A program made the translations under genes and the position numbers. The notes under the pieces were generated by a model. It made no database searches and was not told where the DNA came from. It saw only the letters and a program-made list of their open reading frames with translations. Below are positions 1 to 8,672 of a DNA stretch of 44,879 bases, in pieces. The stretch covers positions 1-44,879 of the forward strand of contig JASLMK010000041.1 of assembly GCA_030746555.1 (NCBI GenBank), read 5' to 3'. Position 1 is the stretch's first letter; each line of letters begins with the position of its first letter. This stretch comes from Planctomycetota bacterium. Lineage in GTDB: Bacteria > Planctomycetota > UBA1135 > GCA-002686595.

Positions 1-146
1 CCTCTCGGCCCCTGGCGGCGCTTTTCGAAAACCTGGCTTCCTCGACGACCCGTTCAGGGTCGCCTGCGTCGCCAGAACCCGCAAAGCACCACCCCGAACC
101 GAGTTGCTGTGTCTCGTGCACGTCTTCATGAATAACCCGGGCTAGC
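1..146 (+). repeat. Dispersed TIR repeat, copy A (left part cut by window edge)
   Basis: This is the right-hand part of a dispersed element present four times in the window. It shares the core CGACCC-GTTCA-GGGTCG hairpin, the segment AGAACCCGCAAAGCACC and the right terminal arm ending in ATTCATGAA (reverse strand) and GCTAGC at 141-146 with the other copies. The right arm is the inverted repeat of the left arm seen in the copy at 44734. The terminal GCTAGC contains the TAG stop codon of the minus-strand rsgA gene, so the element abuts or overlaps the gene's 3' end. It carries one base more than the copies at 28593 and 44734 near position 30, so a reading frame is not conserved. Confidence 0.88.
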
Positions 147-1095
147 TCGGCCCTGCCTCCACGGGCTCGTCGCCGAGGGGATCGTCGGGGATCGCCTCCA
201 ACAACAACTCGAGGTAGCTCGCGTAGCGCGAGGGCGGGAGGGCGCCGGCCTCCAGGGCCGCGAGCACGGCGCAGTCGGGCTCGTGGTCGTGGACGCAGTT
301 GGGGAAGCGGCAGTCAGCCTCGAAGCGGGCGAACTCCGCGAACAACCCCTTCAGCTCGCTGTGATGGACGCGGTGGAGGCGGAAGACCCGAATCCCCGGC
401 GTGTCGATCACCTGCGCGCCGAACTCGAGGTCGATCATGTGGGAGAAGGTGGTCGTGTGCTTGCCCGCGTCCCAGTACTTGCTGACCTTGCGGACCTTCA
501 GGTCGAGGCCGGGCTGCAGGGCGTTGAGCAGCGTGGACTTCCCGACCCCCGAGGCCCCGTACATCACCGTGACCTTCCCCCTCAGGCGCTCGCGGATCTG
601 CTCGATCCCTTCGCCCCGAGTGGCACAGGCCTCGAGGACGTCGAGCGGGATCTGCTCGTAGGTCGAGCGGATCGCCTCCACGTCCTCGCCACGCGCGAGG
701 TCGGTCTTGTTCAACACGAGCGCCGTGGGGATCTGGTGCCACTCACAGGCGGCGAGGATGCGGTCGGTGCGGACGCTCGAGAACTTCGGCTTCGCCACCG
801 AGGCGATCACCAGGAGCTGGTCGACGTTGGCTACGAGCACCTGCTCGCGGGGGTCGTGGGAGGACGCGGTGCGCCCGAGGTAGTTCTCGCGTTCGAGCAC
901 CTCGACGAGGCTCACCGGGTCGCCCTCCATGTCCAGGTACACCCAGTCGCCGACGGCGACGGGGTTCTTCATCTGGGCGTCGAGCTGCTCGAACAAGGCC
1001 CCGCGCGGCGCGGCCAGGTGGACGCCGTCGCCGGTGTCGACGTGGCAGACCTTGGCGTCCAAGCGCACGACGCGACCCTTGACGAAACGGCTCAT
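142..1095 (-). CDS. rsgA: Ribosome small-subunit-dependent GTPase A (RsgA)
   Basis: RsgA is a circularly permuted GTPase that helps mature the 30S subunit and is stimulated by the ribosome. The 317-residue protein has the family order: an N-terminal OB-fold (about 1-70), G4 NKTD (129-132), G5 near ACATRGEG (156-163), the P-loop GASGVGKST (180-188), a switch region with KHTTT (212-216), G3 DTPG (231-234) and a C-terminal zinc knuckle with C262, C267, H269 and C275. Length is normal for the family. The ATG at 1093-1095 lies 27 bp from the divergent trmH start, and the two share a short TA-rich box at about 1105-1114. The TAG stop at 142-144 falls inside the GCTAGC end of repeat copy A, so the last residues or stop may have been set by that element. 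Confidence 0.96.
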   Translation of the reverse strand: MSRFVKGRVVRLDAKVCHVDTGDGVHLAAPRGALFEQLDAQMKNPVAVGDWVYLDMEGDPVSLVEVLERENYLGRTASSHDPREQVLVANVDQLLVIASVAKPKFSSVRTDRILAACEWHQIPTALVLNKTDLARGEDVEAIRSTYEQIPLDVLEACATRGEGIEQIRERLRGKVTVMYGASGVGKSTLLNALQPGLDLKVRKVSKYWDAGKHTTTFSHMIDLEFGAQVIDTPGIRVFRLHRVHHSELKGLFAEFARFEADCRFPNCVHDHEPDCAVLAALEAGALPPSRYASYLELLLEAIPDDPLGDEPVEAGPS

Positions 1096-1104
1096 GTGGC
1101 CGCG

Positions 1105-1114
1105 ATGCTATAAC
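1105..1114. promoter_or_regulatory. Shared divergent -10 region for rsgA and trmH
   Basis: The 27-bp gap between the two divergent ATGs contains one TA-rich stretch. Read rightward it is TGC-TATAAC (extended -10, hexamer 1109-1114), 8 nt before the trmH ATG. Read leftward it is GTTATAGCAT, placing a -10-like TAGCAT 9 nt before the rsgA ATG. Symmetric -10 elements that fire in both directions are known in bacteria. Both transcripts would be leaderless or nearly so. No good -35 is visible for either direction at 16-18 bp. This is inference from sequence only. Confidence 0.45.
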
Positions 1115-1122
1115 AGCCCCGG

Positions 1123-1911
1123 ATGAGCGCCACGATCCGATCCCGTTCGAATGCGCTCCTGCGCCGGGTCGGCGCCGTCATCGCGGGCAAGGACGCCGAC
1201 AGCCTCGTGCTCGAGGGGGAGCGACTGGTCGAGGACGCCCTGCGTGCCGGCCTGGCCTTGGAGGCTGTGCTCGTGGCCGAGCCGCTCGCGGTGCTGGTGG
1301 AGCGCTGGAGCGGGCAGGCCACCGTCCGGCTCGTCGACGAGCGCTTGCTCGCGCGGACGAGCACCCTGGAGACACCTCCGGGGGTGATCGCCGTGTGCCC
1401 GCGCCCGAGCCCGGCGAACCTCGTCGAGCTCCCCGCCGGCCCGCGCTCGCTCGTGCTCGTCGCCGCGGGTATCGGCGATCCGGGGAACCTCGGGGCTCTG
1501 GCCCGCTCGGCCGAGGCCGCCGGAGCCGACGCCCTGGTCGTGACCAGGAACAGCGCGAGCCCCTGGAGCACCAAGGCCCTGCGCGGCTCGATGGGCAGCC
1601 TCTTGCGCCTGCCCTGCTGCCACGGTGTGGACCCGAACGAGGCGGCGGCCTCGTTCGCCGCGCGCGGGTTCCGCGGGGTGCGCGCCGCGACCCGCGGCGG
1701 CGCCCCGCCGGAGCGGATGGACTGGAGCGGGCCGTTGGCCCTGTGGATCGGCTCGGAGACCGGGGCGCTGCCGGCGCCCGCACGGAGTCTGGAGGCGGTG
1801 ACGATCCCGTGCGCGCTGGGTGTGGAGTCCCTGAACGTGACCGTGGCGGCCTCCCTCCTGTTGTTCGCAGCCGGGCGCGTCACCTCCGAGGCGGTCAGCG
1901 GCGATGACTGA
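1123..1911 (+). CDS. TrmH/SpoU-family RNA 2'-O-methyltransferase
   Basis: This 262-residue SPOUT-class enzyme is expected to transfer a methyl group from S-adenosylmethionine to a 2'-hydroxyl in rRNA or tRNA. An N-terminal substrate-binding part (about 1-95) precedes the knotted SpoU domain. The three family motifs are visible: motif 1 DPGNLGALARSAEAAGAD (119-136), motif 2 LWIGSETGAL (207-216, normally GSExxGL) and motif 3 IPCALGVESLNVTVAASL (228-245), which forms the cofactor knot. Which nucleotide is modified cannot be told from sequence; RlmB-like or TrmH-like are both possible. The ATG lies 8 nt after a TATAAC box, so the mRNA may be leaderless. The stop overlaps the rarA start by 8 bp, indicating co-transcription. 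Confidence 0.9.
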   Translation: MSATIRSRSNALLRRVGAVIAGKDADSLVLEGERLVEDALRAGLALEAVLVAEPLAVLVERWSGQATVRLVDERLLARTSTLETPPGVIAVCPRPSPANLVELPAGPRSLVLVAAGIGDPGNLGALARSAEAAGADALVVTRNSASPWSTKALRGSMGSLLRLPCCHGVDPNEAAASFAARGFRGVRAATRGGAPPERMDWSGPLALWIGSETGALPAPARSLEAVTIPCALGVESLNVTVAASLLLFAAGRVTSEAVSGDD

Positions 1912-3196
1912 GCGCGACCTCTTCGGGACCCCAGGGGCCCTTCCCGACGATCCGTTCGGCGAGGCGGCGGCGGACGCGCCCCTGGCCGACCGCATGCGGC
2001 CGCGAAGCGCCGAGGAGTTCCATGGCCAGCGGACGCTGGTCGGCGAAGGGAAGATCCTCTCCCGCGCCCTCGCGGGCGAGCTCGTCGGCAGCTTGATCCT
2101 GTGGGGCCCGCCCGGCAGCGGCAAGACGACCCTTGCTCGCCTGATCGCCAAGGCGAGCGGCATGCGTTTCGTGCCCTTCTCGGCGGTGCTGTCGGGCGTC
2201 AAGGAGATCCGCAAGGTGATGGCGGAGGCGGAAGCCGATCGACGGTCGAACCAGGGGCGCACCTTGCTCTTCGTGGACGAGATCCACCGCTTCAACAAGG
2301 CCCAGCAGGATGCCTTCCTGCCCTTTGTCGAGCGTGGGGACATCCTCCTGATCGGCGCCACGACCGAGAACCCCTCGTTCGAGGTCAACGGCGCGCTGCT
2401 CTCCAGGCTGAAGGTCATGGTGCTCGAGCCGCTGTCGGCCGCCGACGTCGTCGACTTGATGCGCCGCGCCCTCGTCGATCCCGAGCGCGGCTTGAGGGCG
2501 CAGTGGACCGCTACCGACGACGTGCTCAACGCCATCGCCCACGCGACCGACGGCGACGCCCGCCGCGCGCTGACGGCCTTGGAGACGGCGGCGGCCCTGC
2601 GTCCGGGGGGCGGCGAGCTCGACCGCGCACTCGTCGAGGAGGCCCTGCAGCGCAAGATGCTGCACCACGACAAGAGCGGGGAGGAGCACTACAACCTCAT
2701 CTCCGCCCTGCACAAGAGCGTGCGCAACTCCGACGAGGACGCCTCCCTGTACTGGATCGCGCGTCTGATGGAGGCGGGCGAGGACGGCAACTACCTCTCC
2801 CGACGCATGATCCGCATGGCGAGCGAGGACGTCGGCCTCGCAGACCCCTTCGCCCTGCGCATCACCCTCGACGCGGCGGAGGCGTTCGCCCGCCTGGGCT
2901 ACCCAGAGGGCAAGCTCGCCCTGGCCCAGGCGGCCGTGTACCTCGCGCGAGCGAAGAAATCCAACGCGGTCTACACCGCTCTGGGGCGCGCAGAGCAGGA
3001 CGTCCACGAGACGGCCGCCGAGCCCGTGCCCAAGCAGTTGAGGAACGCGGTCACCGCCCTCATGCGCGCGGCCGGCTACGGGGAGGGCTATCGCTACGCG
3101 CACGACGACCCCGACGCAGTAGGGGAGATGACCTGCCTGCCGCCCTCGCTGGAGGGGCGTCGCTACTTCGAATCGGACGCGCCCGGCGGCGACTGA
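1904..3196 (+). CDS. rarA: Replication-associated recombination ATPase RarA (MgsA)
   Basis: RarA is a clamp-loader-related AAA+ ATPase acting at stalled replication forks and single-stranded gaps. The 430-residue protein shows Walker A GPPGSGKT (68-75), Walker B LLFVDE (121-126) followed by IHRFNKAQQD, sensor 1 GATTEN (151-156) and the arginine-finger stretch around ALLSR (164-168). The C-terminal half has the helical tetramerisation region typical of the family, with the conserved stretch YWIARLMEAGEDGNYLSRR at about 283-301. Length is normal. It overlaps the upstream methyltransferase by 8 bp and ends 12 bp from the convergent recD2 gene. No intrinsic terminator is visible in that gap. Confidence 0.95.
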   Translation: MTERDLFGTPGALPDDPFGEAAADAPLADRMRPRSAEEFHGQRTLVGEGKILSRALAGELVGSLILWGPPGSGKTTLARLIAKASGMRFVPFSAVLSGVKEIRKVMAEAEADRRSNQGRTLLFVDEIHRFNKAQQDAFLPFVERGDILLIGATTENPSFEVNGALLSRLKVMVLEPLSAADVVDLMRRALVDPERGLRAQWTATDDVLNAIAHATDGDARRALTALETAAALRPGGGELDRALVEEALQRKMLHHDKSGEEHYNLISALHKSVRNSDEDASLYWIARLMEAGEDGNYLSRRMIRMASEDVGLADPFALRITLDAAEAFARLGYPEGKLALAQAAVYLARAKKSNAVYTALGRAEQDVHETAAEPVPKQLRNAVTALMRAAGYGEGYRYAHDDPDAVGEMTCLPPSLEGRRYFESDAPGGD

Positions 3197-3208
3197 CCGA
3201 CCCCGCCC

Positions 3209-5470
3209 TCAGACCCCGCAAGCCTCGCCCAGCCGCTCGGCCAGCGCGCTCTCGCGGTGGCTCTGGTCGGCGTTGCGGATGGCGAGCTCGAGGGCGCGGC
3301 GGGAGCCGACGATCACGACCAACTCACGCGCGCGCGTGATCGCCGTGTAGAGCAGGTTGCGCTGCAGCATCATGAAGTGCTGGGTCACCAAGGGCAGCAC
3401 CACCCCGTCGAACTCCCCTCCCTGGGAGCGGTGGACCGTGATCGCAAAGGCGGGGCGCAGGTCGGACAGCTCGCCGGAGGTGTAGGAGACTTCGCGGTCG
3501 GGGTAGGCCACGACGACCTCGATACCGTCGGCGGAGCCGATGCGTACGATGCGTCCCATGTCGCCGTTGAAGACTCGCTTGTCGTAGTCGTTGCGAGTGT
3601 GGATGACGCGGTCGCCGGTGCGCCACAGGCGCGAGCCGCGCTGGACCTCGCGTCCGCCCGATCCCTGCGCCTCGCGCAGCCGCTCGTTGAGGGCGTCGAC
3701 CCCGCAGGGGCCGCGGTACATGGGTGCGATCACCTGGACGTCGGTCTCCCAGGCCAGCCCGAAGGTCTGGGGGATGCGGCGCGTGACGACCTCGACGACC
3801 CGCTCGGCGCACTCGGCCGGCTCCTCGGCCGGGAAGAAGTAGAAGTCCGAGCCCGTGTTCCCACGCTCGGGCAACTCCGGCGACTCTCCTCGCAGGACGC
3901 GGTGGGCGTTCCCCACGATCAGGCTGCCCTGTGCCTGGCGGAAGATCCGCGTCAGGCGATGGACGGGGATGCGCTCGGAGGTGAGCAGATCGCTCAGGAC
4001 GTTGCCCGGCCCGACCGAGGGCAGCTGGTCGGGATCGCCGACGAGCACCAGGCGCGTCGGGGGCTGGACGGCCTTGGCGAGGTGGTGGGCGAGGACGACG
4101 TCGAGCATCGAGATCTCGTCCACGATCACCAGGTCAGCCTCGACGGGGTTCTTCGCATCGTGCTCGAAGCCGCCCCCGGGCTCGAACCCCAGGGTGCGGT
4201 GGATCGTGCGCGCTTCGGTGCCGCAGGCTTCCGCCAGGCGTTTGGCCGCCCGGCCCGTGGGCGAGGCCAACAGCACCCGAGCCCCGGCCCGCTCGGCGAG
4301 CTGCACGACGAGCCGGATGATGGTCGTCTTGCCGACCCCGGGGCCGCCGGTCAGCAGGGCGAGGGGCGCGGCCAGCAGGCCCAGGACGGCGCTGCGTTGG
4401 TCGGCGTGCAGGCGCAGGCCCGTGGCGCTCTCCACGCGCGCGAGGTCGGCCTTCTCGGCCAGTGCGCGCACCGGGCCGGCTGCCAGGAGCGCCGCGAGGT
4501 TTCGGGCCAGAGCCTCCTCGCAGTGGGCGAGGTAGGGCAGGTAGACGAGCTGCGCCTCGTCGGGGCCCGGACGTGTCACGACCTCCCCCGCGCTCTCCAT
4601 GGTGTCGAGGGCCTCAGCGACGACCTGGCCGCCTCCGCCCTCGGCGAGATCCAAGGTCTCGATCGTGCGCTCGAGCAGGCGCTCGCGGATCAGCAAGGTG
4701 TGCCCGTCGTCGCGGCCCGCGCGCAGGGCGTGCAGCAGGCCCGCCCGCGCCCGCCGGGGGTCGTCGGGCTCGAAACCGAGCTCGGCGGCGGCGCGATCGG
4801 CGGTCACGAAGCCGAAGCCGGAGACCTCGTCCGCCAGGATGTAGGGGTCGGCGCGGACGCGCCCCTCGCAGTCGGCGCCCAGGGTCGTGACCACCGTCGC
4901 CGCCTGCCAGGGACCAAGGCCGATCCCGCGCAGGAAGGCGTGGGCTTGGTGCGCGCCGAGCTCGGCGCGCACCCTCTCGACGAGGTCGGCCGCAACCCCC
5001 GCCCTCAGCCCCCCCACGCCCTCGAGGGCCGAGGGGTCGGCACGGATGCGCTCGAGGGCGTCGGCGCCGAGGTGGTCGACGATGCGCCGGGCCAGGGTCT
5101 CCCCGATCCCCTTGAACGCGCTGGAGGCAAGGTAGCGCACGAGCCCCCCGGCATCGGCGGGGGGCATGGGCTCGAGGCTCTCGAAGGCGAACTGGCGGCC
5201 GTGGGCGGCGTGGGTCTGCCACCCGCCCACCAGCCGCACCCGCTGGCCCTCGTGTGCGGCGGGTGCCTTGCCGACCGCCGTCACGCGCTCGGCGCGGAAC
5301 ATGCTCGGCCCCGAGGGATCGTCGTAACCTCTTTCCGGGGCGATCCTTAGTACCGTGTAGAGCGTCTCGGGCGAATGGAAGGTCACGCGCTCGACGCTGC
5401 CCACCAGGGTGCTGTGCGTCCCGGCCGGACCGCCGTCGGCATGCCTCGTGCCTCCCTCTTCCCGTCCCAT
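3209..5470 (-). CDS. recD2: RecD2-type 5'-3' DNA helicase
   Basis: This 753-residue SF1B helicase matches the RecD2 (RecD/TraA) family, which unwinds DNA 5' to 3' and works in repair independently of RecBC. An N-terminal OB-like region (20-105) and helix-hairpin-helix region (105-245) precede the helicase core. Walker A is GGPGVGKT (375-382), motif II DEISML (451-456), motif III GDPDQLPS (478-485), and the C-terminal motifs are HRSQGGEFD (680-688) and YTAITRAR (708-715). RecB and RecC are not nearby, which fits RecD2 rather than RecD. The ATG is preceded by TAGGAT six bases upstream (5477-5482 on the minus strand), so the transcript may be leaderless. Confidence 0.95.
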   Translation of the reverse strand: MGREEGGTRHADGGPAGTHSTLVGSVERVTFHSPETLYTVLRIAPERGYDDPSGPSMFRAERVTAVGKAPAAHEGQRVRLVGGWQTHAAHGRQFAFESLEPMPPADAGGLVRYLASSAFKGIGETLARRIVDHLGADALERIRADPSALEGVGGLRAGVAADLVERVRAELGAHQAHAFLRGIGLGPWQAATVVTTLGADCEGRVRADPYILADEVSGFGFVTADRAAAELGFEPDDPRRARAGLLHALRAGRDDGHTLLIRERLLERTIETLDLAEGGGGQVVAEALDTMESAGEVVTRPGPDEAQLVYLPYLAHCEEALARNLAALLAAGPVRALAEKADLARVESATGLRLHADQRSAVLGLLAAPLALLTGGPGVGKTTIIRLVVQLAERAGARVLLASPTGRAAKRLAEACGTEARTIHRTLGFEPGGGFEHDAKNPVEADLVIVDEISMLDVVLAHHLAKAVQPPTRLVLVGDPDQLPSVGPGNVLSDLLTSERIPVHRLTRIFRQAQGSLIVGNAHRVLRGESPELPERGNTGSDFYFFPAEEPAECAERVVEVVTRRIPQTFGLAWETDVQVIAPMYRGPCGVDALNERLREAQGSGGREVQRGSRLWRTGDRVIHTRNDYDKRVFNGDMGRIVRIGSADGIEVVVAYPDREVSYTSGELSDLRPAFAITVHRSQGGEFDGVVLPLVTQHFMMLQRNLLYTAITRARELVVIVGSRRALELAIRNADQSHRESALAERLGEACGV

Positions 5471-5476
5471 GGCCGC

Positions 5477-5482
5477 ATCCTA
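5477..5482 (-). promoter_or_regulatory. -10-like box for recD2 (leaderless spacing)
   Basis: On the minus strand TAGGAT stands 6 nt before the recD2 ATG, so transcription would begin at or next to the start codon. A -35-like CTGAAA lies 18 bp upstream (5501-5506). No Shine-Dalgarno sequence is present before the start, which fits a leaderless mRNA. Confidence 0.35.
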
Positions 5483-5537
5483 GCCCGCGCCGGCCGCCGT
5501 TTTCAGGCCGGTCCTTCCCCTCGCGCCGGCCCGGCGA

Positions 5538-5609
5538 TATCCTCTTCGGCCCTTTCGCGAGCCTGAGGCCCGCGAATCCCCCAGTGGCCGGCGGTGTTCC
5601 GCCACGGCC
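5538..5609 (+). promoter_or_regulatory. rpsU promoter -10 and leader hairpin
   Basis: A -10-like TATCCT at 5538-5543 would start an rpsU leader of about 85 nt. No convincing -35 is seen. Inside the leader, 5586-5609 folds into a hairpin: outer GGCC/GGCC, inner GGCGG/CCGCC with loop TGTT and a 2-nt bulge on the 3' side. The hairpin lies upstream of the Shine-Dalgarno CAGGAGAG (about 5626-5633). A structured ribosomal-protein leader could be a site of autogenous control, but that is speculation. Confidence 0.35.
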
Positions 5610-5634
5610 GGGCCCCCGCAGTCTTCAGGAGAGC

Positions 5635-5868
5635 ATGATCCGGGTACAGGTACGTTCGAACGAGTCCCTCGAGTCCGCGTTGAGGCGCTTCAAGCGTCAG
5701 TGCAACTACAGCGGGATCTTCCGCCTCGCGAAGTCCAATACCTGGCACGAGAAGCGCTCGGACAAGCGGCGGCGCGAGCGCCGCGAGCGGCTGCGTACGA
5801 TCCTCAAGGCCGCGCGCCGCAACGACCCCAACTTCCGCGGCGGACTGCGCCGCCGCCGGGCCCGCTGA
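5635..5868 (+). CDS. rpsU: 30S ribosomal protein S21
   Basis: S21 is a small basic 30S protein near the anti-Shine-Dalgarno end of 16S rRNA and aids initiation. The 77-residue product begins MIRVQVRSNESLESALRRFK and has the basic central run RSDKRRRERRERLR (41-54) and an arginine-rich tail (RGGLRRRRAR), typical of the family and slightly longer than the E. coli protein. The frame is open far upstream, but homology starts exactly at this ATG. It is preceded by a good Shine-Dalgarno CAGGAGAG, one of the clearer ones in the window. A pseudouridine synthase gene follows 25 bp downstream, giving a small translation-related unit. Confidence 0.93.
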   Translation: MIRVQVRSNESLESALRRFKRQCNYSGIFRLAKSNTWHEKRSDKRRRERRERLRTILKAARRNDPNFRGGLRRRRAR

Positions 5869-5893
5869 GGGCTCTGGGGCAGGGGGCTGCGCC

Positions 5894-6955
5894 GTGGGCC
5901 TGTTCCCCTCTGATCGCGACCTGACGCGCCCTCCCGAGCGGGTCGAGCTGCGCGTCGACGCCACCGCCGTGGGGGCGCGCATCGAGGGCTTCGAGGAACG
6001 TTTGGATCTGTTCCTCGCCCGCCGCCTCCCGTGGCGCTCGCGCGCCTCGGTGCAGCGCTTGATCAAGGACGGCTGGATCAGCATCGACCCGAACACGCCG
6101 GAGTCACCGGAGGGTTCAGGGGCCTTCGCGACCGAGACGCGGCCGGGGCGTCGCCTGCGCCACGCTTCGCGCGTCGAGATCAAGATCCCTCCGGGGGAGC
6201 GCCTGCCCCCCGCGGTCCGCACCGACGCTCCTCTCGAGGTGCTCTGGGAGGACGGCGTGGCCCTGGCGGTGGCCAAGCCCGCGGGCCTGCCCGTCCACCC
6301 CAGCGGGCGGCACGTGAGCGACACCCTGATCCAACGGGTCCACGCGCATCGTCGCGCCGAGATCGAGCGTGCCGGCGTCGCCCCCCGGCTGTGCCACCGC
6401 CTGGACCGGGAGACGAGCGGAATCGTCCTCATCGCCACCGACCAGCGGGCACACCGGCGCATCATGCGCCAGTTCGAGCGGCGGCAGGTGGAGAAGGAGT
6501 ACCTCGCGATCGTCCATGGCGAGGTCGGCGAGGAGCACGGCTCGATCGACCTCCCCCTCGGCCCTGCCCGCGCCAGCAGGGTGGGTCTGAAGATCGCCGT
6601 CGCCGCCGACGGCCTGCCGAGCAAGACCTCCTGGAGCATCGAGCGTCGGATTGGAGACCACACTCTGCTGCGCTGCCGCTTGCACACCGGGCGCCAACAC
6701 CAGCTACGCGTCCACCTCGCCGCCATCGGCCACCCGATCGTCGGTGACAAGCTCTACGCCCATGACGAGGCGATCTTCCAACGCTCGATCGACGGCCGCC
6801 TGACCGGAGAGGACCGCCGCCTGCTGGTCCTCGACCGCCACGCGCTCCATCACACGCGGCTCGTCTTTCGATCCCCCGCCGGCGACGACCCCGTCGAGAT
6901 CACCTGTCCCTTGCCTCCCGACCTCGTCTCCTTCCTCTCCTCCCCCACCGGCTGA
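5894..6955 (+). CDS. RluA-family pseudouridine synthase with S4 domain
   Basis: This 353-residue enzyme should isomerise uridines to pseudouridine in rRNA (RluC/RluD-like). An S4-like RNA-binding region spans about 30-100 (RLDLFLARRLPWRSRASVQR then LIKDGWISI), followed by the catalytic domain. The signature HRLDRETSG (168-176) carries the catalytic aspartate D171, and the C-terminal motif LHTGRQHQLRVHL is intact. An insert with many Pro/Glu/Gly residues (68-85) lies within the S4 domain. The start is a GTG at 5894, with AGGGGG seven bases upstream. It follows rpsU closely and is probably co-transcribed. The exact target uridine cannot be predicted. Confidence 0.92.
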   Translation: MGLFPSDRDLTRPPERVELRVDATAVGARIEGFEERLDLFLARRLPWRSRASVQRLIKDGWISIDPNTPESPEGSGAFATETRPGRRLRHASRVEIKIPPGERLPPAVRTDAPLEVLWEDGVALAVAKPAGLPVHPSGRHVSDTLIQRVHAHRRAEIERAGVAPRLCHRLDRETSGIVLIATDQRAHRRIMRQFERRQVEKEYLAIVHGEVGEEHGSIDLPLGPARASRVGLKIAVAADGLPSKTSWSIERRIGDHTLLRCRLHTGRQHQLRVHLAAIGHPIVGDKLYAHDEAIFQRSIDGRLTGEDRRLLVLDRHALHHTRLVFRSPAGDDPVEITCPLPPDLVSFLSSPTG

Positions 6956-7009
6956 GGCGTTCTCCCCGCGAGCCCTCGGAGAGGCCCCGCGCGGACCACG
7001 CCGCGGCGC

Positions 7010-8672
7010 TCACCTCGCGTACCCGATCGCTCGCAGCGCCTCCAAGTCCTCCGCGGAGAGGGCTGCCCGATCGGAGGCCGTCCACAGCGGGTCTGTGGAG
7101 ATCCGCGCGCCGAACTCGTCGAGCCGCCGCTCGAGCGGGACGATAGCAGGATGGGAGGCGAGCGGTGCCCTCTCGTCCCGGTCCCCAGCCAGCTCGAACA
7201 GCCGCGCGTTGGCCACGAAGGCCTCCAGGGAGGGGTCGCGCAGGCGCTCGAGGACCAACGTGCGATCGAGGCGATCGGGATCGGCGCCCAGGTCCAGGAC
7301 CGTCTGCTCGTCCAGGGAAACCGACAGCAGGCCGATGTGCAGGCGGTCGCCGTGGATGGCTGCCGCGATCCCGCGCAGTTCCGGCTCGAAGGCCGCGTCG
7401 GGGGCGTACAGCTTCAGCTTGTGACAGAGCAGATCGTCGCCCACGGCGCGCAAGACGGCCTTGACCGGCAGGCCGGCGTGCGGCTTCACCGCTCGTCCCT
7501 CCGGATCGACCGTCTCGCCGTAGACCTCGGTCTCGGGCGTGAGCGCAATCCCCAGGCCCAAGAGACCGATCCCGACCTCCGTTGCCGCCTCGAGGCGACC
7601 CTTGACCTCGATCAGGTCGGCCTCGCCTCCAGGTCGTGCCTTGATCCTTGACGCCACGAAGCCATCGGTGAGTCCGGCCTGCAACTCCACGGCGTAGCGG
7701 TCGCCGACTCGCAGCAGTTCCGACGGCGGTGCTGAGCGAGCGGGGCCGGCCACCTCGGACCGCTTGAAGCTCCTGATGAGCTTCAAGTCCCCCCGCCGGA
7801 TGGACTGCCTGTAGGAGCGCTTGTCCTTGTGCTCGGCGAACTGCTCCCCCTCTCGTGCGGGATCCCGCAGGCGATCGACGGCCCCCGGAGGGCTCGCGTG
7901 GTCGATACCGGCGGCGCTCAGAAGCGTGGGGAACAGGTCGACCAGGCTCACGGGCTTCTCGACTCTCCGGGCCGGGCTGCCGGGGATCGAGAGGATCCAA
8001 GGCACGTGGAGCAGGGCCTCGTAGAGGCCGTGGCCATGGCCGATGCGGCCGTGCTCCATGAACTCCTCGCCGTGGTCGGAGAGCACACACACAACCGTGT
8101 CCTCCCGCAGTCCCCGCAACTCCAAGCCCTCGAGGAGCTGGCCGATCTGGTCGTCGATGTAGCGGATCGAGCCCCTCCGTCAGGCACATGGGGGGAGCGC
8201 CGTGCATCAGGTCGATCACGTAGACGTCGCCGCCGGCCTCGACGGAAGTGGCGACCAGCGCTCGGGCGCCGGTCGCGCCGACGTGCAGGTCTTCCGTCAG
8301 CCCCGGCGTGCCTCCCACGTCGGCGACGCTGATCAGGAGCGTCGTGTGCCCGTCGTCGCGCGCATGCAGGATGGCGGTCGCCGAGGTGTGTCGGACGCGG
8401 TAGAGGCTACCGCCGCCGGGCAGGTCGATCCGAACGGTCCCGACCGGCCGCGGCAAGTCCTTGCGCAAGCGCGCCATGAGCGGGTAGCCGCGCAGCCGCA
8501 GGTCGAGCAGCGTCACGCCCGATCGCTCCAGCGTGGCATCGGGACCCCCGTCGGCCACCCGCCACAGGTTCAGCTGGCCGGCGCCGTCGTCGACGGCGAC
8601 CGTGACCCCTTGCTGAGCGGAAGCGATGCCGAAGGTCAACAGGAGCGCTGCGTGTGAGAGGTGACGGATCAT
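7010..8672 (-). pseudogene. Secreted sulfatase-like gene with frameshift and missing catalytic half
   Basis: The gene starts at the ATG 8670-8672 with an upstream GGAG and encodes a signal peptide (MIRHLSHAALLLTFGIASAQ) and a beta-rich region of about 145 residues. The frame then breaks near 8172-8175, where a run of four C (plus strand) would need to be three to continue. Downstream, in the other frame, comes a clear C-terminal half of a sulfatase: IRYIDDQIGQLLEGL, then VLSDHGEEFMEHG and GHGHGLYEALLHVPW. The N-terminal half of the sulfatase domain, with the Cys-x-Pro-x-Arg formylglycine site, is not found in any frame between the two parts. A single out-of-frame internal deletion explains both the missing part and the frame change. 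It may be a dead gene; an assembly or sequencing error cannot be excluded. Confidence 0.72.
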
